Shown: positions 26,006 to 38,944, numbered from the stretch's first letter. The stretch: 64,000 bases of DNA from an uncultured Verrucomicrobiota bacterium (GCA_903863295.1 CAIPBM010000106.1:1-64000), one strand, 5' to 3'. Notes: generated by a model from the sequence alone, not told the origin. Made by a program: numbers and translations.

Positions 26006-26974
26006 ATGCGATTTCTTCGACCTCACCAAGTCGCGACAAAAGCCGATTTGCGTCAATTTGCGATTCAGCTTTTGACCAGGTGGATCGCCGACCTGAACCG
26101 GGACAAGGTTCGCTTCCATTTTCCCCGGCGCAGCGGGTTGATGCGTCTGATTCCCGATATGCCCTTCCATCTCCATCCGGAACTTTTTCTTCAGATTTCC
26201 GGCGTGACCAAGTTTGTCTTTCCTGAAGAAACGTGCCGGGTAGGTCCCGGTGAGGGTTGCCTGGTCTCGCGAGGCTTACCCCACCGGGAGCGGGTACGAG
26301 CCTGGAAAGGAAAGCCCTTTTACAATTTTGTGATCTCCTACGCGCCTGACCGGGTTCGCTTTCATTTGGCCTATCAGCACAGCGCCCATTGGCCAGACAT
26401 CCGGGTTTTCCATGAACTGGAGGGACTCGATGGTGTCTATCTGGCGGAGCAGCTCAGCCATGTCGTCGACTGGTTTCAGGAGGACGACGTAGCCCATCAG
26501 CTTGCGGTCAAAGGCTTGCTCCTGGCCAATATCTCGATGGTTCTGGTGGCCATCAAGGAACCGGTCAACGAGTCGCATGAGCCGTTCAGGGTCATGCAGG
26601 CGCGGCAATTGGTCATGCAGAATCTATCTGATCCGCAGTTATCCGTTGAGCGGCTGGGGCATTCCCTCCGGAGCAGCGCGGATTATCTCTCTCGTCTTTT
26701 TCGGCAAACCACAGGTAAGCCTTTGGTGGCCTATATCACGGAACGGAGGATGATGCGCGCACGCGATTTACTCGAATCGTCCGCGCTGAATATCGCCGAG
26801 ATCAGTCGTGCCACGGGGTATGATGACCCGAGCTATTTCACACGGGTTTTCCGCCGCGAAGTTGGCCTGGCTCCCCGGGTTTATCGTGAACGGGTATTAA
26901 AAAATAACGAGTGGATCGACCCGAATCTCGTTGATGGTAAATGGACGAAGCGCAAGCCGGTCATTAACCGGTAA
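26006..26974 (+). CDS. AraC-family transcriptional regulator
   Basis: 322 residues. An N-terminal cupin-like sensor (about 50-130, PFHLHPELFLQI, VGPGEGCLVSRGLPHRER) precedes a C-terminal double helix-turn-helix (about 205-300) ending in the family signature IAEISRATGYDDPSYFTRVFRREVGLAPRVYR, quoted here in parts as IAEISRATGYDD and SYFTRVFRREVG. It probably responds to a sugar and controls the adjacent beta-galactosidase and the divergent dehydrogenase operon; both are inferred from position. Confidence 0.92.
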   Translation: MRFLRPHQVATKADLRQFAIQLLTRWIADLNRDKVRFHFPRRSGLMRLIPDMPFHLHPELFLQISGVTKFVFPEETCRVGPGEGCLVSRGLPHRERVRAWKGKPFYNFVISYAPDRVRFHLAYQHSAHWPDIRVFHELEGLDGVYLAEQLSHVVDWFQEDDVAHQLAVKGLLLANISMVLVAIKEPVNESHEPFRVMQARQLVMQNLSDPQLSVERLGHSLRSSADYLSRLFRQTTGKPLVAYITERRMMRARDLLESSALNIAEISRATGYDDPSYFTRVFRREVGLAPRVYRERVLKNNEWIDPNLVDGKWTKRKPVINR

Positions 26975-30199
<3,225 letters not shown>

Positions 30200-30219
30200 C
30201 GCAGGAGCGACGACGGCTG

Positions 30220-31062
30220 TTACGGACGATTTTTGCGGACGAGTTCGTAGATGCCCTTGAGCTCAGCCAGCAATTCGGGCAGATCCTTGAACGCCATGGT
30301 ATTGGGACCGTCGCACGGCGCGGAATCGGGCGTTGGATGGGCTTCCATGAAAACTCCGGACACCGCTCCGGTGGCGACCGCGGCGCGCGAAAGATGCGGC
30401 ACATACTCGCGATGACCGCCGCTGCTGGTGCCTTGGGCGCCCGGCAGTTGAACCGAATGCGTGGCATCAAAAACCACCGGGCAGCCTGTGGTTTCCGCCA
30501 TGATGGGGAGGCCGCGCATATCGACGACGAGATTGCCATAGCCAAAGCTCGTGCCCCGCTCGCAAACCAGGAAGTGATCATCCGGCACCCCGGCGGCTTT
30601 GGCTGCGGCGCGGGCCTTCGCGATGACGTTCTTCATGTCCCACGGCGCCAGGAATTGCCCCTTCTTGATGTTGACCGGTTTTCCTCCCGCAGCCACGGCG
30701 GCGATGAAATCAGACTGGCGGCAGAGAAACGCAGGTGTCTGCAGGACGTCGACGACTTCCGCCACCGGCTTCACCTGTTCGACCTCGTGGACATCGGTCA
30801 GCACCGGGATCGAAAGCTTTTCCCGGACCTCGGCAAGGATGGAAAGACCTTCCTTGATGCCCACGCCGCGAAAACTTCCGGCGGAGCTGCGATTGGCTTT
30901 ATCAAAGGACGACTTGTAGATGAAAGGCAGCCCCGCTTTGGCGAAGATACCCTTCAGTTCTTCCGCTGTCTCCAGCGCGAAGGCGCGCGATTCGATGGCA
31001 CAGGGCCCCGAAATGAAGAAGAGATCAGCTTGGGAAGTTAAAAAGGAAATGGCGGCTTTCAT
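30220..31062 (-). CDS. kdsA: 3-deoxy-8-phosphooctulonate synthase
   Basis: 280 residues from ATG at 31062, with [24 protein letters not shown] near 50, [13 protein letters not shown] near 115, [14 protein letters not shown] near 135, [18 protein letters not shown] near 225 and [16 protein letters not shown] near 250. KdsA condenses arabinose 5-phosphate and PEP to Kdo-8-P for LPS inner core. The upstream GTG at 31152 would add 30 residues unlike the family. The cysteine-containing LCRQSDF is compatible with either metal class; class was not assigned. Confidence 0.96.
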   Translation of the reverse strand: MKAAISFLTSQADLFFISGPCAIESRAFALETAEELKGIFAKAGLPFIYKSSFDKANRSSAGSFRGVGIKEGLSILAEVREKLSIPVLTDVHEVEQVKPVAEVVDVLQTPAFLCRQSDFIAAVAAGGKPVNIKKGQFLAPWDMKNVIAKARAAAKAAGVPDDHFLVCERGTSFGYGNLVVDMRGLPIMAETTGCPVVFDATHSVQLPGAQGTSSGGHREYVPHLSRAAVATGAVSGVFMEAHPTPDSAPCDGPNTMAFKDLPELLAELKGIYELVRKNRP

Positions 31063-31242
31063 ATCTTGCGAGGTCGTGGGGTAGCTATTCAGGAGCAACT
31101 GGGATGCGTTACCTCCCTGGTTGTTTTTAGAAGAAATGAGAGTTACTGCCACCTCTTATTTCGTATCGCTCCTTTTAACCTACATGCATCTGGCAACGAT
31201 GCCGTTGATTCCCGTCGCGCAGTCGATCTATACTGACCGCTT

Positions 31243-31569
31243 ATGACCAAGCCTGCCTGCCCCATGTGTGAGATGACCGACGTTTTAGACCACGCGGATC
31301 GCTGGGAGTGTCTCACCTGTGGTCATGAGTGGGAGCGCGAAACCGCAACCGCTGAAGCGCGTGTCGTGAAAGACGCGCACGGCACGATCCTCGCTGACGG
31401 TGATTCGGTCACCCTGATCAAGGATTTGAAGTTGAAAGGCGGATCGCAAGTCCTCAAGGGCGGTACAAAAGCCAAGGGCATTCGTCTGGTTGACGGCGAC
31501 CACGAAATTTCGTGCAAGATCGACGGAAGCGCCATCGGCCTGAAGGCCTGCTTTGTGAAGAAAGCCTAG
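31243..31569 (+). CDS. yjdM: YjdM/PhnA-like zinc-ribbon protein
   Basis: 108 residues. A zinc ribbon with Cys6, Cys9, Cys23 and Cys26 (CPMC and CLTC) precedes a small beta-barrel with VKDAHGTILADGDSVTLIKDLK and LKGGTKAKGIRL. This is the full length of E. coli YjdM (formerly PhnA), a widespread protein whose old link to alkylphosphonate use is weak. It appears monocistronic here, with no phosphonate genes near it. Confidence 0.93.
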   Translation: MTKPACPMCEMTDVLDHADRWECLTCGHEWERETATAEARVVKDAHGTILADGDSVTLIKDLKLKGGSQVLKGGTKAKGIRLVDGDHEISCKIDGSAIGLKACFVKKA

Positions 31570-31617
31570 TCGAGGGCCGCAGATTCCACGGCCTGACTAT
31601 TTTCGCGGAACCGAATT

Positions 31618-32436
31618 TTACAAATCCGCTTTGACGATCCTCCGGCTAAAAAGGAGAGCGAATAGCACCAGGTAGAGACAGGCGCCGACGGCAGCCTCCA
31701 TCAGGGAAAGCGGCCGGGTAAAGGGGCTCGAGTTCACCATGGAGGAGACTGACTCCGGCACGGGCATCGGCGTCAAGGCTCCCAGAACTTGATCGGGAAG
31801 AAACAAAAGCAGCCTCGTCTTGGCCACGCTGAAATAAAAGATCCAGCGCAGAACCGTTTCCAAAAAGAGCACGTAGGCCAGGTAAGCCAGAAATGCCAGG
31901 GCCGTCTGCCGGATGACCAGCCCCGCCAGAACTCCGAGCAAAAGATATCCGAGCGCCTGGAGAAAAAAGCCGAGCACACAGCCCGCCGGAGGCAGTCCCA
32001 ACCCGCTGCCGTCCATGACTTCTCCGCCCCACGCCAGAATCATATAAATGCCAGTCGCGGCCAGGGCCAGGGCGATCGCCCAGACAAGTTTCGCCACGGC
32101 GACTTCCAGGCGAGTCAGCCCAAAAATCACGCTCTGCCGCAAGGTCCGGTTACTGAATTCCAGGGTGATCATGAACACCCCCAGCGAGCCGAGCACAAAC
32201 GCATTCATCCAGCTCCCAATGCAGGCCAGCAGTTCCCAATCGTGAGGATAGATAAAGAGCCCGTTCAAGGGATGAGTGATTTCGCCGTTGGAGGTGAACG
32301 TCATGTTCTGGCCGGCGGAGCGTGCCAGAAAAACCACCAGGGAAAACAAGCCCACATAGAGCGCGGCAAAGACACGGAACGTGCCACTCGGCGCATACTT
32401 CATCCATTCCAGTTTCAGCAAATGCAGGGGATTCAT
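31618..32436 (-). CDS. ABC-2-type transporter permease
   Basis: 272 residues with six predicted membrane segments and no ATPase motif. N-terminal segment LKLEWMKYAPSGTFRVF followed by hydrophobic helices and a large early external loop (about 40-60) match ABC-2 permeases. Its start overlaps the stop of the ATPase gene by four bases (ATGA), so the pair forms one exporter. The exported substrate cannot be told; no resistance or biosynthesis genes are nearby. Confidence 0.83.
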   Translation of the reverse strand: MNPLHLLKLEWMKYAPSGTFRVFAALYVGLFSLVVFLARSAGQNMTFTSNGEITHPLNGLFIYPHDWELLACIGSWMNAFVLGSLGVFMITLEFSNRTLRQSVIFGLTRLEVAVAKLVWAIALALAATGIYMILAWGGEVMDGSGLGLPPAGCVLGFFLQALGYLLLGVLAGLVIRQTALAFLAYLAYVLFLETVLRWIFYFSVAKTRLLLFLPDQVLGALTPMPVPESVSSMVNSSPFTRPLSLMEAAVGACLYLVLFALLFSRRIVKADL

Positions 32437-33320
32437 TTTCGTGTGATTTCCAGGAATTCCGCCTCGAGGCTTTGACGCTTCATGACCAGGTGGTCGAGAA
32501 CAATGCCATTCGCAAAGGCCAGGGTATTCAAGTCGCCGGGACTTCGTCCCGGCTCCAACTCCAGGACAAAGCGGTTGTCATCGCGGGTGATTTTTTTGAC
32601 CAGGGAACTACTGCTGAGAAATTGGTGGAGCTTCTCAAAATCCGCTGCCCCGACCTCCACCGTTGGCTGGTCGCTCAGGATCGACCCAATCGCGCCCACG
32701 GCCAAAAGCTTGCCCTTTTTGATGATCGCGACGTGCGAACAAATCTTTTCCACCTCGTCGAGGATGTGACTGGCCAGGATGATGGTCTTACCTTGGGCGG
32801 CGATTTTCTGGATGATGTGCCGCACCTCCACCATGCCCTGCGGATCCAGACCATTGGTCGGTTCATCCAAAATCAGGACTTCCGGATCGCCCACGAGACA
32901 GGCGGCCAGCGCCAGGCGCTGCTTCATCCCCAGCGAATAAGTCCGGAATGGTGAACGCCGCCGATCCTTCAACTGCACCAGCTCCAGCAGTGAATCGAGC
33001 GGAGGATTGGAGACGCGCTTGATGGCCGCGACAAGGGAAAGATTTTGGTCGGCATCCAGGTAGGGATAGAAATTTGGCGTCTCAAGGAAAGCGCCGATTC
33101 GCCTGCGCACCTGGCTTGCCTCGGCACCCTCAAACCAGGTGAAAGTCCCGGCGGACGGATGCAGCACGTCCAGCAACATACCCAGAAGGGTCGTCTTGCC
33201 GCTGCCATTCGGGCCGAGCAGTCCAAAGACCTGTCCCGCCTCCACCGTCAGATCCAGTCCCTCCAAGGCAACCAGGCGACCATAACTCTTCGCCAAGTTT
33301 TTTACGGTAAGAACGGGCAT
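32433..33320 (-). CDS. ABC transporter ATP-binding protein
   Basis: 295 residues with Walker A GPNGSGKTTLL near 35, signature YSLGMKQRLALA near 133 (LSGGQ variant), Walker B VLILDEPTNGLDP near 155 and a switch histidine in ILASHILDE near 192. A C-terminal extension (about 230-295) is typical of ABC-2 exporters. It powers the permease encoded next, to which it is translationally coupled. Confidence 0.95.
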   Translation of the reverse strand: MPVLTVKNLAKSYGRLVALEGLDLTVEAGQVFGLLGPNGSGKTTLLGMLLDVLHPSAGTFTWFEGAEASQVRRRIGAFLETPNFYPYLDADQNLSLVAAIKRVSNPPLDSLLELVQLKDRRRSPFRTYSLGMKQRLALAACLVGDPEVLILDEPTNGLDPQGMVEVRHIIQKIAAQGKTIILASHILDEVEKICSHVAIIKKGKLLAVGAIGSILSDQPTVEVGAADFEKLHQFLSSSSLVKKITRDDNRFVLELEPGRSPGDLNTLAFANGIVLDHLVMKRQSLEAEFLEITRK

Positions 33321-33469
33321 CGGGAAACACTAAGGCGACCCGCTGGGCGATCAATACTTTTGACTCGGCTCTAATCTTCAAGAGGCGGCTTCATTTACAA
33401 GCTCAGGACAAAAATCAAAATCTTCTTCTACCCAGCCAGAAAGGGGCTCATCCTCGTAGCCCATCGCCA

Positions 33470-35359
33470 ATGGCCAAACGATCCAAGAAAAAGCATGTGG
33501 CAGCCATCGCGGCTAAAACCCCTGCAATCAGAGAGGTTAATCCTCGCCAGCGAAGCCCATCCTGGTTTGACCGTGACTGGCTTCGGGGTTTGATACTTGT
33601 CCTCGCCGTTATCCTGACCTATTCACCACTCTGGTATGCGGGATTTTTTTGGGATGATGCCATCCATGTCACGGCCAATCCCTGCATTGTCGGGCCACTC
33701 GGGTTGAAAGAGATCTGGATCTCAGGATCGTGGCGCCCCTTCCCCCTGGCGATAACCATGTTCTGGGTTGAACATGCGCTCTGGGGATTGGCGCCCCTGC
33801 CGTATCATATCGTGAATGTTCTTGAGCATGCGGTGTGCGCGTTATTGCTCTGGCGGATTCTCAAGAACTTGAGCGTGCCCGGTGCGTGGTGCGGCGCGGC
33901 GCTCTGGGCTCTGCACCCGCTTCAGGTCGAGTCCGTGGCCTGGATCTCCGAGATGAAGAATACGCAGTCCTGCCTCTTTTATCTCCTCGCCATTTTATTT
34001 TTTGTGCGTTGGCTTAACCCGTCAGATGATCAAAAAAACAATCGTTGGAATTATCCGTTAACGTTGGTTTTCGCCGCGCTGGCGATGGCCAGTAAATCGT
34101 CCACGGCGGTGTTACCCGTCGTGCTGCTACTTTGCGCGTGGTGGGTTAAAGGCAAATGGAATGGACGCCATCTCCTGCGCGTGGCCCCGATTTTTTTGAT
34201 GTCCGCCGCCGCCAGCGCCGCCACGATGTGGCCGGGCCCGGTCGATCCGACGACGCCCTCGGATACTTCATCTCCGCTGAGCTGGCCGCAACGCGTCGCG
34301 ACAGCGGGCAACGTGATTTGGTTTTACCTCGGCAAGCTGGTTTGGCCTCATCCGTTGATCACCATCTATCCGCGCTGGCAAATCGATGCCGGACAGGCGA
34401 CCTCCTACCTGCCCCTCCTGGCGGCGATGGTCGTCATCCTTATTTTGTGGGGCTACTCCGGATCGTGGGCCAAGCCCCTGTTTTTCGCGTCGGCCTATTA
34501 CCTGGTGGCATTGTCGCCGTTTCTGGGTTTGATCCATCAGGATTTTTGGCGCTATTCCTTTGTCGAAGATCATCTGCAAAATTTGGCCAGCATGGGACCG
34601 CTGGCCCTGGCCGGGGCGGGAGTGGCCAAGCTTGGGGATTTGATCCTCCCAGGAAAATTCTGGCTACAATCGATCCTGGCAGCAGGGCTGTTGCTGGCGT
34701 TCGGACTATTGAGTTGGTCGCGGACTTGGGACTATGAAAGCGACGAGAGACTCTGGACAGACACCATCGCCAAAAATCCGGCTTGCGCGAGTGCCTATAA
34801 CCACCTCGCCTTCGATCTCCTGCAAAGAGGGCAACCTAGCCAGGCGATTGTCATCGTTCAAAAAGGCCTCGAAATCGACCCCGACAGTGCCGACGCTCAC
34901 AATACCCTCGGTGCGGCTCTGTTCCAAAACGGTGACCTGGACGAAGCCACGGCCCAGTACCAAATGGCACTGAAAATCGACCCCCACTACGCCGAAGCCC
35001 ACTACAATCTCGGCAACATCCTGATTCAAAAGAAGCAAACCGAACAGGCCATGGTTGAGTATCAAGAGGCCCTGGCCATCAATCCGAATTACTTCGAAGC
35101 CCACTACAATCTTGGCCTGGCCTATTCTCTTCAGAAGCAACTCGACGCAGCTATTCTTGAATACCAGAAAGCCTTGAAGATCAATCCCCACCATTCCGAA
35201 GCCGAGAACAATCTGGGCATTGCCCTTTTCCAAAACGGCCAAGTTGACGAAGCAATCATGGCTTTCCAAAAGGCCCTGCAACTCAATCCCAACGACACCG
35301 ATGCCCAAAACAACCTGGCAACCGTCCAAGCGACCTTAAAAAGCACGAATCATCCCTGA
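33470..35359 (+). CDS. TMTC-like multi-membrane protein with C-terminal TPR repeats
   Basis: 629 residues. A basic N-terminus leads to about ten membrane segments (40-420) with FFWDDAIHV in the first external loop, the acidic motif of GT-C/O-mannosyltransferase-like proteins, and ALHPLQVESVAWISE. From about 435 to the end are five full 34-residue TPRs and one partial, visible as 102-base units near 34770-35340 (for example SAYNHLAFDLL, EAHYNLGNILI, EAENNLGIALF). Related proteins are common in Verrucomicrobiota and resemble animal TMTC proteins. A glycosyltransferase role is inferred only. Confidence 0.8.
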   Translation: MAKRSKKKHVAAIAAKTPAIREVNPRQRSPSWFDRDWLRGLILVLAVILTYSPLWYAGFFWDDAIHVTANPCIVGPLGLKEIWISGSWRPFPLAITMFWVEHALWGLAPLPYHIVNVLEHAVCALLLWRILKNLSVPGAWCGAALWALHPLQVESVAWISEMKNTQSCLFYLLAILFFVRWLNPSDDQKNNRWNYPLTLVFAALAMASKSSTAVLPVVLLLCAWWVKGKWNGRHLLRVAPIFLMSAAASAATMWPGPVDPTTPSDTSSPLSWPQRVATAGNVIWFYLGKLVWPHPLITIYPRWQIDAGQATSYLPLLAAMVVILILWGYSGSWAKPLFFASAYYLVALSPFLGLIHQDFWRYSFVEDHLQNLASMGPLALAGAGVAKLGDLILPGKFWLQSILAAGLLLAFGLLSWSRTWDYESDERLWTDTIAKNPACASAYNHLAFDLLQRGQPSQAIVIVQKGLEIDPDSADAHNTLGAALFQNGDLDEATAQYQMALKIDPHYAEAHYNLGNILIQKKQTEQAMVEYQEALAINPNYFEAHYNLGLAYSLQKQLDAAILEYQKALKINPHHSEAENNLGIALFQNGQVDEAIMAFQKALQLNPNDTDAQNNLATVQATLKSTNHP

Positions 35360-35417
35360 GAGCAGGGCAGCAAAGGCGGAGCGTCTTAAATACGACGTCC
35401 TTCTACTCAAAAAAAAG

Positions 35418-35491
35418 CGGAGCCAACGGGGCTCGAACCCGCAACCTCCTCCGTGACAGGGAGGCGCTCTAACCAATTGAGCTATGGCTCC
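35418..35491 (-). tRNA. tRNA-Asp (GUC)
   Basis: A 74-base cloverleaf on the minus strand. The acceptor stem is GGAGCCA/TGGCTCC with discriminator G, typical of tRNA-Asp. The anticodon stem CCTCC/GGAGG encloses loop CTGTCAC, giving anticodon GUC, and the T-loop carries GGTTCGAGCCC. CCA is not encoded. A run of T residues directly after the 3' end can terminate transcription. Confidence 0.97.
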
Positions 35492-35661
35492 TAAAGTAAC
35501 GCCCTTTCGGGTGGAGTTGGGTACTCTAGGTTTTCTTGGCCGCCGTGGCAATGCTTTTCCGGGTATAATGTGCGCTAACGCCTTTTCACCCCATTTACTA
35601 CTTCACGCCGGCCCCTTCCCCCGCCTTGCGGTCAGGGGAGGCCCTGGCCTAAACTGGCACC

Positions 35662-36711
35662 ATGAAATTTCGCACGTTGCCGGAGACCGATATTCGCGTC
35701 TCAGAGATCGGGTTTGGACTTTGGACGATTTCGACCGGGTGGTGGGGGAACTTTACCGAGGGCGAGGCCATCGCGCTGATGCACAAGGCGCTCGATCTCG
35801 GCATCACCCTCTACGATGCCGCCGATACCTACGGCAACGGCTACAGCGAGGAACTCATCGCCCGCGCTTTCCCCAAGCAGCGCGACCAGATCGTCATCGC
35901 CACCAAGGTGGGCTACAATTTCTACGACCACGGCACGGAGCGGCGCGGCCAGCGGGAGATTCCGCAGGATTTTTCCGTCCCCTTCATCCGCACCGCCGTG
36001 GAAAAGGCGCTCGCCCGGCTCAACACGGATCGCATCGATATCTTGCAGCTCCACAATATCCGTCAGGACCAGGTGGAGGACAACGCGCTCTGGGAATTGA
36101 TGGAAAAGCTGGTGCAGGAGGGCAAGATCCGCTCTTACGGCGCCGCGCTCGGGCCCGCCATCGGCTGGCTTTATGAAGGCGTCGATTGCGTGCAGCAGCG
36201 CCGGCCCCATATTTTGCAGCATATCTATAACGCGCTGGAGCCGCATCCCGGTCGCCAGATCATGGATGAGGGCGAGGCGCTCGCCACTGCGGAGAAGCCG
36301 GCCCGCACCCGTTACCTCATTCGCGTGCCCCATTCCAGCGGCATGCTCGAGGGCAAATACACCAAGGACACCGTATTCCCGCCCACCGATCATCGCAGTC
36401 ACCGCCCCAAGTCGTGGTTGATTAATGGACTCAAGAAGATCGAGACCCTCCAGTTCCTCGTCGGGCCGGACCGCACGCTCGGCCAGGCCGCGCTCCAGTG
36501 GTTGCTGGCTGATGAGCGGATCGCCTCCTGCCTCCCCAACATCTATGAGGAAGCGCAGCTCAAGGAATTCGCCGCCGCCTCAGAATCCCCCGCCCTCACC
36601 CCGGACGAACTTGCCCGCGTCGCCGAACTCGCCGCAACCAATTTCGGCGTAGAACCCGAGACGCCCAATTTTAAGGGGGCGATGGTGCGGGAGACGGCTG
36701 TACCGGTTTGA
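35662..36711 (+). CDS. Aldo/keto reductase family protein
   Basis: 349 residues with the AKR tetrad: Asp in LYDAADTYG near 53, Tyr in GNGYSEEL near 60, Lys in IATKVGY near 86 and His in ILQLHN near 130. A cofactor region follows late in the barrel. AKRs reduce aldehydes or ketones with NADPH. The C-terminal part FQ-type loop is less standard (SSGMLEGKY, PTDHRSHRP), so substrate is not assigned. It appears to be alone, with a tRNA upstream and a repeat downstream. Confidence 0.9.
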   Translation: MKFRTLPETDIRVSEIGFGLWTISTGWWGNFTEGEAIALMHKALDLGITLYDAADTYGNGYSEELIARAFPKQRDQIVIATKVGYNFYDHGTERRGQREIPQDFSVPFIRTAVEKALARLNTDRIDILQLHNIRQDQVEDNALWELMEKLVQEGKIRSYGAALGPAIGWLYEGVDCVQQRRPHILQHIYNALEPHPGRQIMDEGEALATAEKPARTRYLIRVPHSSGMLEGKYTKDTVFPPTDHRSHRPKSWLINGLKKIETLQFLVGPDRTLGQAALQWLLADERIASCLPNIYEEAQLKEFAAASESPALTPDELARVAELAATNFGVEPETPNFKGAMVRETAVPV

Positions 36712-36801
36712 GATCGTTTCACAGTCGATCTCTCTGGAAGGTACCAACCAACTTTGGAACGTGCGGAGCCCGCGACGTTCATAAGCCGCTGCGGAAACCA
36801 G

Positions 36802-36878
36802 TTCACACGGAGGCACGGAGAACACGGAGAGAAACCTCTGTCCCCCCACCCTCCGTGAACTCCGTGCCTCCGTGTGAA
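36802..36878. repeat. Palindromic element, family B, copy 1
   Basis: Arms TTCACACGGAGGCACGGAG (36802-36820) plus AACACGGAG, and the complementary CTCCGTGAA plus CTCCGTGCCTCCGTGTGAA (36851-36878), pair over 28 bases with two mismatches around a 21-base loop. A decayed third arm, CTCCGTGAACTTCGTGGG, follows near 36903-36921. The same family occurs at 56414-56487. It lies in the aldo/keto reductase-dapL gap. Confidence 0.88.
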
Positions 36879-36973
36879 ATAATCTCCCCCTCAATCCTCA
36901 GCCTCCGTGAACTTCGTGGGCTCCGTGCGAAACAGCATTGCGACACCGCACTTTCCCGCTAAACTGAGGGACT

Positions 36974-38224
36974 ATGCAGGAAAGCTACATCCAGGAATTG
37001 TTTGCCGAGCGTATCGGCGGAAACCGTTACGGCAAAGACACCGCCATCTACAAGTTTGAGAAAATCAAGCGTGCCAAGCGCGCCGCCGTCCAGGCCAACC
37101 CCGACACCGAACTCTTCGATCTCGGCGTGGGCGAACCCGACGCCATGGCCGATGCCGGCATCATCGAGACCCTCTACGCCGAGGCGCGCAAGCCCGAGAA
37201 CCGCGGCTACTCCGATAACGGCGACGCCGTCCTCAAGCAGGCCGCCGCCAATTACCTCCGCACCGTCTGCGGCGTGCTCGTCGACGCGGAGACCCAGGTC
37301 ATCCATTCCATCGGCAGCAAGGCCGCGCTTTCCATTTTGCCCGCCGCCTTCATTAATCCCGGCGATGTCGTCCTCATGACCGTCCCCGGCTACCCGGTCT
37401 TCGGCACGCACGCCAAGTACTACGGCGGCGTGGTGCATAATCTCCCCTTGCGCGAGGAAAACCATTTCCTCCCCGATCTCAAAAGCATCCCCGCCGACGT
37501 CCTGGCCAAGGCCAAGGTACTCGTTCTTAATTACCCGAACAACCCGACCGGCGCCAGCGCCACGCCCGATTTCTTTGCCGAAGTGGTCGAGTTCGCCAAG
37601 AAGAACAAGATCATCGTCATCCACGATTTCGCCTACGCCGCGCTCGTCTTTGATGGCATGCCGCTCAGCTTCCTCGCCACGCCCGGCGCGAAGGATGTCG
37701 GCATTGAGCTCCATTCCACGAGCAAGAATTTCAACATGACCGGCTGGCGTTGCGGTTTTGTCGCGGGGAACGAACTCCTCGTCAAGGCTTACGGCGACGT
37801 CAAGGACAACACCGACTCCGGCCAGTTCCTCGCCATCCAGCACGCCAGCGCCTACGCCTTTGATCACCCGGAAATCACCCAGGGCATCGCCGCCAAGTAC
37901 TCGCGCCGCATGGATCTGCTCGTCAAGACGCTGAACGCCGTCGGGTTCAAGGCGAAGAAGCCGCGCGGCTCATTTTTCCTCTACGTGGCCGCGCCGAAAA
38001 AAGCGGTGGCCAAGGACGATTCCGGGAAGTCCTTCGATTTCCCCACGGCGGAAGCCTTCAGCCAGTGGATGATCACCGAGAACCTGATTTCCACCGTCCC
38101 CTGGGATGACGTGGGCAACTACGTCCGTTTCAGCGTGACCTTTGCCGCGACCGATACCGCCGGGGAGACCCGCGTGGTGGAGGAAATCGGAAAGCGGCTG
38201 GGACGTTACACATTCCAGTGGTAA
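36974..38224 (+). CDS. dapL: LL-diaminopimelate aminotransferase
   Basis: 416 residues of a class I PLP aminotransferase beginning YIQELFAERIGG, with LGVGEPDAMAD near 50, GYSDNGDAVLKQAAA near 75, VLNYPNNPTGA near 180, and the PLP lysine in HSTSKNFNMTGWRCGF near 250. The pattern matches DapL, which converts tetrahydrodipicolinate to LL-DAP in one step, replacing DapCDE. DapL is known from plants, Chlamydiae and Verrucomicrobia. It provides meso-DAP precursor for peptidoglycan and lysine. Confidence 0.93.
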   Translation: MQESYIQELFAERIGGNRYGKDTAIYKFEKIKRAKRAAVQANPDTELFDLGVGEPDAMADAGIIETLYAEARKPENRGYSDNGDAVLKQAAANYLRTVCGVLVDAETQVIHSIGSKAALSILPAAFINPGDVVLMTVPGYPVFGTHAKYYGGVVHNLPLREENHFLPDLKSIPADVLAKAKVLVLNYPNNPTGASATPDFFAEVVEFAKKNKIIVIHDFAYAALVFDGMPLSFLATPGAKDVGIELHSTSKNFNMTGWRCGFVAGNELLVKAYGDVKDNTDSGQFLAIQHASAYAFDHPEITQGIAAKYSRRMDLLVKTLNAVGFKAKKPRGSFFLYVAAPKKAVAKDDSGKSFDFPTAEAFSQWMITENLISTVPWDDVGNYVRFSVTFAATDTAGETRVVEEIGKRLGRYTFQW

Positions 38225-38271
38225 AATTGGAACGCACGCCTTAGATTGCGCGCAGGGAACGATTCTCAGCC

Positions 38272-38910
38272 ATGTACATCATTACGGCCACTTTTGATTC
38301 CGAGGCGGCCTTCGCCCGCACCAGCGAATTGCTGGCGCTGGGCGATTCCCCGGAGCGACTCGCCGAGCGGCTCGGCATTACCCGCGACCTGCAGGTCGTC
38401 AAAGAGGGGGTCGTGGCCGCCTCTTTCAAGAAAGTCGTCACCGATATCGTGCGGCTGAAACACTTTGTCGACCTCGAAAGGCAGATCGAGGACATCAAGA
38501 GTGGCAAGACCATGGCCCGCTTCCTCGGTGCCGGCTTCAAGGAAAAGCAGATCGCCAAGCTGGAGGATGAGCGGCGCAAATTCGGCTCGCTGATCGAGGC
38601 ACCCCGTTGGTTCTACAAACAACCGCGCGTCCAGCTCCTCTCCGCCATCCGCGATTACGCACTCGATGGATCATTGCAGGGCGACGCGGCCTGGATCGAG
38701 ATGGAGGAATCGAAATTGGTCTTCCCCATCGTCCAGATGTACGAGTCGGCCGACCAGACCTTCGCGGAAGCGCTCGCGGCCCAGCTCGAAAAACCGCTGA
38801 AGGACATCGATCCGCGCTGGCTGCTGGAGAAGTTTGAGGGCAACCGCTCGATCACCTTCGATTTCGAAAAAGGCCTGGCGCTTTATTACACGCCCGCGCC
38901 CGCGCATTGA
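38272..38910 (+). CDS. Hypothetical protein, no recognised family
   Basis: 212 residues, soluble, no signal peptide or membrane segment. An alpha/beta N-terminus (MYIITATFDSEAAF) is followed by a long charged helical region (about 55-105, rich in Lys/Glu, LEDERRKFGSL), then mixed structure ending in FDFEKGLALYYTPAPAH. Good codon continuity and ATG start at 38272 support a real gene. I do not recognise the family. It lies 48 bases after dapL and 35 before the Amt start, so co-transcription is possible. Confidence 0.75.
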   Translation: MYIITATFDSEAAFARTSELLALGDSPERLAERLGITRDLQVVKEGVVAASFKKVVTDIVRLKHFVDLERQIEDIKSGKTMARFLGAGFKEKQIAKLEDERRKFGSLIEAPRWFYKQPRVQLLSAIRDYALDGSLQGDAAWIEMEESKLVFPIVQMYESADQTFAEALAAQLEKPLKDIDPRWLLEKFEGNRSITFDFEKGLALYYTPAPAH

Positions 38911-38944
38911 AGTTGCCCGGCATTTCTGCACACTACGGGCAGAA

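Noticed and set aside
31063-31152. GTG-initiated 30-residue extension of kdsA
   Set aside because: The extra residues do not resemble KdsA; the internal ATG at 31062 gives the family length.
36802-36878. CRISPR-like repeat interpretation of the CACGGAG units
   Set aside because: There are no regularly spaced unique spacers; the structure is an inverted repeat.
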